This document shows positions 61,493-64,000 of a stretch of 64,000 nt of DNA, one piece after another. Position 1 is the first letter of the stretch; each line of letters opens with the position of its first letter. The stretch is from Bacillota bacterium (lineage in GTDB: Bacteria > Bacillota > UBA4882 > UBA8346): NCBI GenBank assembly GCA_023394955.1, contig JAEWZY010000028.1:1-64000 (forward strand). Reading direction: 5' to 3'. Below the pieces are notes generated by a model. That model ran no database searches, was not told the DNA's origin, and saw nothing but the letters and a program-made list of their open reading frames with translations. Position numbers and translations under genes: made by a program.

Positions 61493-61881
61493 CACTAATT
61501 TTAGCGGTTGATCCCGGTAGTCAAAAATGCGGAATTGCTGTAGTTGATGACCAAGGGGTTGTTTTGGAAAAAAAGATCATTCCTGCGATGGAACTATCGA
61601 AGACAGTTAGCGTTATGATGGACAAGTACCGGATCTCCACTTTTATAGTGGGGGATCGGACTAATAGTAGAATTATCAGTAATAATTTAAAACCTTTCGG
61701 ATTACCTGTTGAAATGGTTGATGAAAACAATTCCAGTTTTGAGGGGCGACGGCGCTATTTACAAGACCATAGTAGAGGATTGCTGCGTTTAATCCCGATT
61801 GGTTTACGTATTCCTGGTGAGGCTTATGATGATTATGTGGCCGTTATTTTGGCGGAAAGATTTCTTAAAAAGAAGGATTAA
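61489..61881 (+). CDS. YqgF/RuvC-like nuclease-fold protein, non-standard start
   Basis: About 130 aa with the RNase H-like fold of YqgF (pre-16S rRNA maturation): LAVDPGSQKCGIAVVD at the N-terminus (first catalytic Asp), STFIVGD, and a C-terminal DDYVAVILAERFL. In frame, a TGA at 61480-61482 is followed only by CCC AAA ATA before this conserved start, so no ATG, GTG or TTG is available. ATA at 61489, 10 bases after AAGGAGG and overlapping the DUF3084 stop (ATAG), is the best candidate. Starting later, at the TTG near 61564, would remove the catalytic strand. Confidence 0.75.
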   Translation: MALILAVDPGSQKCGIAVVDDQGVVLEKKIIPAMELSKTVSVMMDKYRISTFIVGDRTNSRIISNNLKPFGLPVEMVDENNSSFEGRRRYLQDHSRGLLRLIPIGLRIPGEAYDDYVAVILAERFLKKKD

Positions 61882-61882
61882 T

Positions 61883-63247
61883 ATGGTTCGAAACTGGTTT
61901 TTCATTTTGATATCATTTTTTTTGGCAGTCACTTTTCCCGGAACGGTTTTGACGCAATCAGACGCCCCGGATTTAACCATAAAATCATGGGTTTATGGGG
62001 AAATGGAAGCGTTATTCCTGGAAGGGTTGATTTCGGATTACCCTAGTGAGTGGGTGGCGTCTGGGAATAAACTAACCCGCTTTGAAGTCGCTTATTACAT
62101 AAAAACAATAATTACCAATAAATTAGGTTCCCACATAAAGCAGGCCAAAATAAACTTAATTTCCCAACCGGCAGTTGAATCCATTCGTAGGTTGGTCGCT
62201 GAATTCCGCCCCGAACTCACTGCAATGGGAGTTGAGATTACTGATATTTATACGATTAGTCCTAATTTGGATGAGAGGTTGATTAAAACCGATGATTATC
62301 AAGATCTTGATCTAATTCTATCCAATATTAATGGAACTATCGAGGACCAGGAATCTTATTATTATTTTGGAGAGTATATTAAAGAAATTTATCGTAAATC
62401 ATTTTTATTTTTACCTTCAATCTTTGTTAAGGATGACAATCGCGCTCTCCTTCAGGGAACGGCAGGAACAATCAATATCGTTCACCATCCCAATCAAAGG
62501 GAGAACCCGCCGTTTTTGGTAGTCAAAGGTGATTTGCCAATTGATGCCGAGAAAATTATCAAAGGTTATTATTTATTTCCTTTAGATAATTCGACTCAGA
62601 ATACTACCCCAAAAGAGGTTTCTGGCGATCTAAGCGTTTCGGTCCTTACTCTGCTTAATGAAGTTAACCATGTGCGTCAGATTGAAAATTTATGGCGCTT
62701 CAACGGACTGGCGCCTTTAAAAGGGTACTCTAATTTTAAACCCGTTTTCCAAAGCAAGCTGGTCTTTGGAGAGCTAAATAACAGCTTAAAAATTGGCGGG
62801 TTTCTAGTGACTACCGATGATAAACCCGATTTAGTCAATATGGGATTGCCTTTTTTTAGCTCCCGTCAGTCAACGGCGGTTGATTTAGACAATATCAAAC
62901 GCTCCGACTTACAGTCGTTTCAGATCAACATTCAAGGCAATATGGCTTTGAATGAAAAAACATCTATAACTGGAGAATTGGGACTCTTATACCGAAGTAA
63001 TAAATCCGGTTGGGATGAAATCTGGCCGTCTGATGCCAAAGCCGGAGCGGGAATTGAATATCAATTCAATAACTATTGGTCGGTTTTAAGTTATCAATCT
63101 TTTGTAAATTCTCAATTGGGATCAGGTTCACTCAGTACTACTTCATTAGGGTTGGAATACAATAACTGGGCTACACTATGGCTGGCTTATCAAATCGTAA
63201 GTTTTGACGACTCCAGGTTAACCGGGGCTTTGACTTTCCGGTTTTAG
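61883..63247 (+). CDS. Outer-membrane porin with SLH-like N-terminus (OmpM-like)
   Basis: 454 aa. Signal peptide ~1-25; then one SLH-like domain (~30-75: WVYGEMEALFLEGLISDYPS..LTRFEVAYYI) that in OmpM proteins binds wall polymers; a middle region to ~190; and beta strands to the end, which closes with LTGALTFRF, a C-terminal aromatic as in outer-membrane barrels. Such proteins tether the outer membrane to the wall in diderm Firmicutes. ATG at 61883 with AAGAAGGA. The SLH match is partial. Confidence 0.75.
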   Translation: MVRNWFFILISFFLAVTFPGTVLTQSDAPDLTIKSWVYGEMEALFLEGLISDYPSEWVASGNKLTRFEVAYYIKTIITNKLGSHIKQAKINLISQPAVESIRRLVAEFRPELTAMGVEITDIYTISPNLDERLIKTDDYQDLDLILSNINGTIEDQESYYYFGEYIKEIYRKSFLFLPSIFVKDDNRALLQGTAGTINIVHHPNQRENPPFLVVKGDLPIDAEKIIKGYYLFPLDNSTQNTTPKEVSGDLSVSVLTLLNEVNHVRQIENLWRFNGLAPLKGYSNFKPVFQSKLVFGELNNSLKIGGFLVTTDDKPDLVNMGLPFFSSRQSTAVDLDNIKRSDLQSFQINIQGNMALNEKTSITGELGLLYRSNKSGWDEIWPSDAKAGAGIEYQFNNYWSVLSYQSFVNSQLGSGSLSTTSLGLEYNNWATLWLAYQIVSFDDSRLTGALTFRF

Positions 63248-63255
63248 GAGGAACA

Positions 63256-64000
63256 ATGAAGCGCATTTTAAAAATATCACTTTTGTGGTTGTTTTTAATC
63301 TCCGTTATAAGCTGTGGGGTTTATGGGGAGCCAATTGCCCGAAACCCTCTGGGTTGGTTGAATGAAATGGAGAGCGATGTTTTTGGGGCTCCTACCAATG
63401 GTAATATCTTTGATCGGTTGACCCAATTTGAACTTTTTTTAACCGGCAGAACCACTGATGAATCCCTAGTTGAACGGTTATCCTTTTTGGAAACTCTTTT
63501 GTATTTTAACCGGCCTTATGATATTTGCCTAATTTATAAACTCCAAGCATTGGAATGGGTTCTTTACCATGAAACGCTTACCGGGCCGTTATTAACCAGG
63601 TTGGAAAAGATTGAAACTTTTTTATATAATCAGCCTTTCGCAGGCCCGATTAGCAAAAGATTGGAACGCTTGATCAGCCAAATTTTTCCGGACGGGACTA
63701 TCAAGGCGAAATGGGTGAGTGTACCTGAGGGGTTGCTTGTTAGAGTAAAGACTGTCGACGAAATAAGTTCAAAATACAGTAAGGCCGGGGATGATTTTCG
63801 TTTTGAGATTGCAGAGACGGTTCTGGTTGATGGTTTTGTTGTATTTCCCAAAGGATGCAGTGGGGTTGGTATTTTAAAGAAAGTTAACAAGCCGGGTAAT
63901 TTAGGTAGAGACGCCCGTCTGCTTATGGACTTCGTCAAGATTAGAGCGCTTGATGGGTCTTTAGTTAAGATTAGAAGCGGCTCTAAATCTTCCGATCTGA
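63256..64000 (+). CDS. Exported protein with leucine-rich helical repeats (partial)
   Basis: 248 codons, cut by the window end. N-terminal signal ~1-25 (MKRILKISLLWLFLISVISC), possibly a lipoprotein (VISC). Four repeats of about 28-30 residues follow (~45-150), each like RLxxxExFLYxxP: FDRLTQFELFLTG, VERLSFLETLLYFNRP, IYKLQALEWVLYHE, LTRLEKIETFLYNQP. Then a beta-rich domain begins (VPEGLLVRVKTVDEISSKYSKAGD). Starts 8 bp after the porin, RBS TAGGAGGA, same operon. Not identified; probably a cell-envelope partner of the porin. Confidence 0.65.
   Translation, partial: MKRILKISLLWLFLISVISCGVYGEPIARNPLGWLNEMESDVFGAPTNGNIFDRLTQFELFLTGRTTDESLVERLSFLETLLYFNRPYDICLIYKLQALEWVLYHETLTGPLLTRLEKIETFLYNQPFAGPISKRLERLISQIFPDGTIKAKWVSVPEGLLVRVKTVDEISSKYSKAGDDFRFEIAETVLVDGFVVFPKGCSGVGILKKVNKPGNLGRDARLLMDFVKIRALDGSLVKIRSGSKSSDL

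Overview
The window reads as a chromosomal segment of a spore-forming, double-membraned (diderm) bacterium of the Firmicutes. Four things support this. Coding signals are Firmicutes-like: AGGAGG ribosome binding sites, many TTG/GTG starts, an FMN riboswitch before the rib operon, consensus sigma-A promoters. Spore-coat type SPOCS/LysM proteins lie at 45.7-49.7 kb. An outer-membrane gene set lies at 49.8-64 kb (lpxC, fabZ, lpxA, lpxI, lptC, lptA, lptB, lptF/G, an SLH-type porin). TRAP transport, 4Fe-4S and chemotaxis genes fit a motile anaerobe. The Limnochordia/Hydrogenispora group is my best guess; this is inference and no rRNA is present.

Layout. 0-0.3 kb: the last, mutated repeat of what looks like a type I-C CRISPR array lying to the left, then ten copies of a 21-bp repeat. 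0.5-6.1 kb: BMP-type nucleoside ABC importer and convergent deoC. 6.5-9.3 kb: class Ic aspartate aminotransferase and convergent murD. 9.8-14.5 kb: GntR regulator, TRAP transporter (dctPQM) and a short-chain dehydrogenase. 14.9-17 kb: chemoreceptor. 17.1-20.8 kb: FMN riboswitch and ribD-ribE-ribBA-ribH. 21-23 kb: MsbA-like ABC exporter. 23.3-25.6 kb: LysR regulator divergent from purA. 25.7-28.3 kb: five tRNA genes (Lys, Glu, Val, Asp, Phe) around an integrase remnant and a second chemoreceptor. 28.4-36.3 kb: small conserved genes, a two-component system with a divergent Spy/CpxP-like protein, and a membrane 4Fe-4S protein. 36.5-37.8 kb: a long leader with two related hairpins before a GreA-C-domain protein and an HNH protein. 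38-45.3 kb: tRNA methyltransferase, maltokinase plus GlgM-like synthase, CheY, DMT and ZIP transporters, and citramalate synthase. 45.7-49.7 kb: spore-envelope genes. 49.9-64 kb: an unusual 842-residue FtsX-fold permease with its ATPase, then lipid A synthesis, LPS transport, DUF3084, YqgF, a porin and a partial exported protein.

How the parts work together. The nucleoside importer and deoC form a salvage set. The rib operon is controlled by FMN through a visible switch between an antiterminator and a terminator. The two-component system probably senses envelope stress and controls the Spy-like gene through a perfect 11-bp direct repeat. The 50-64 kb block makes lipid A (LpxC, LpxA, LpxI), carries LPS to the outer membrane (LptB, LptF/G, LptC, LptA), and supplies a porin that can tether the outer membrane to the wall. 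lpxB, lpxD, lptD and bamA are not in the window.

The strongest candidates for something undescribed are the 842-residue permease/ATPase pair at the head of the outer-membrane cluster, the leader RNA with covarying tandem hairpins before the GreA-like/HNH pair, and a predicted pseudoknot between murD and gntR.
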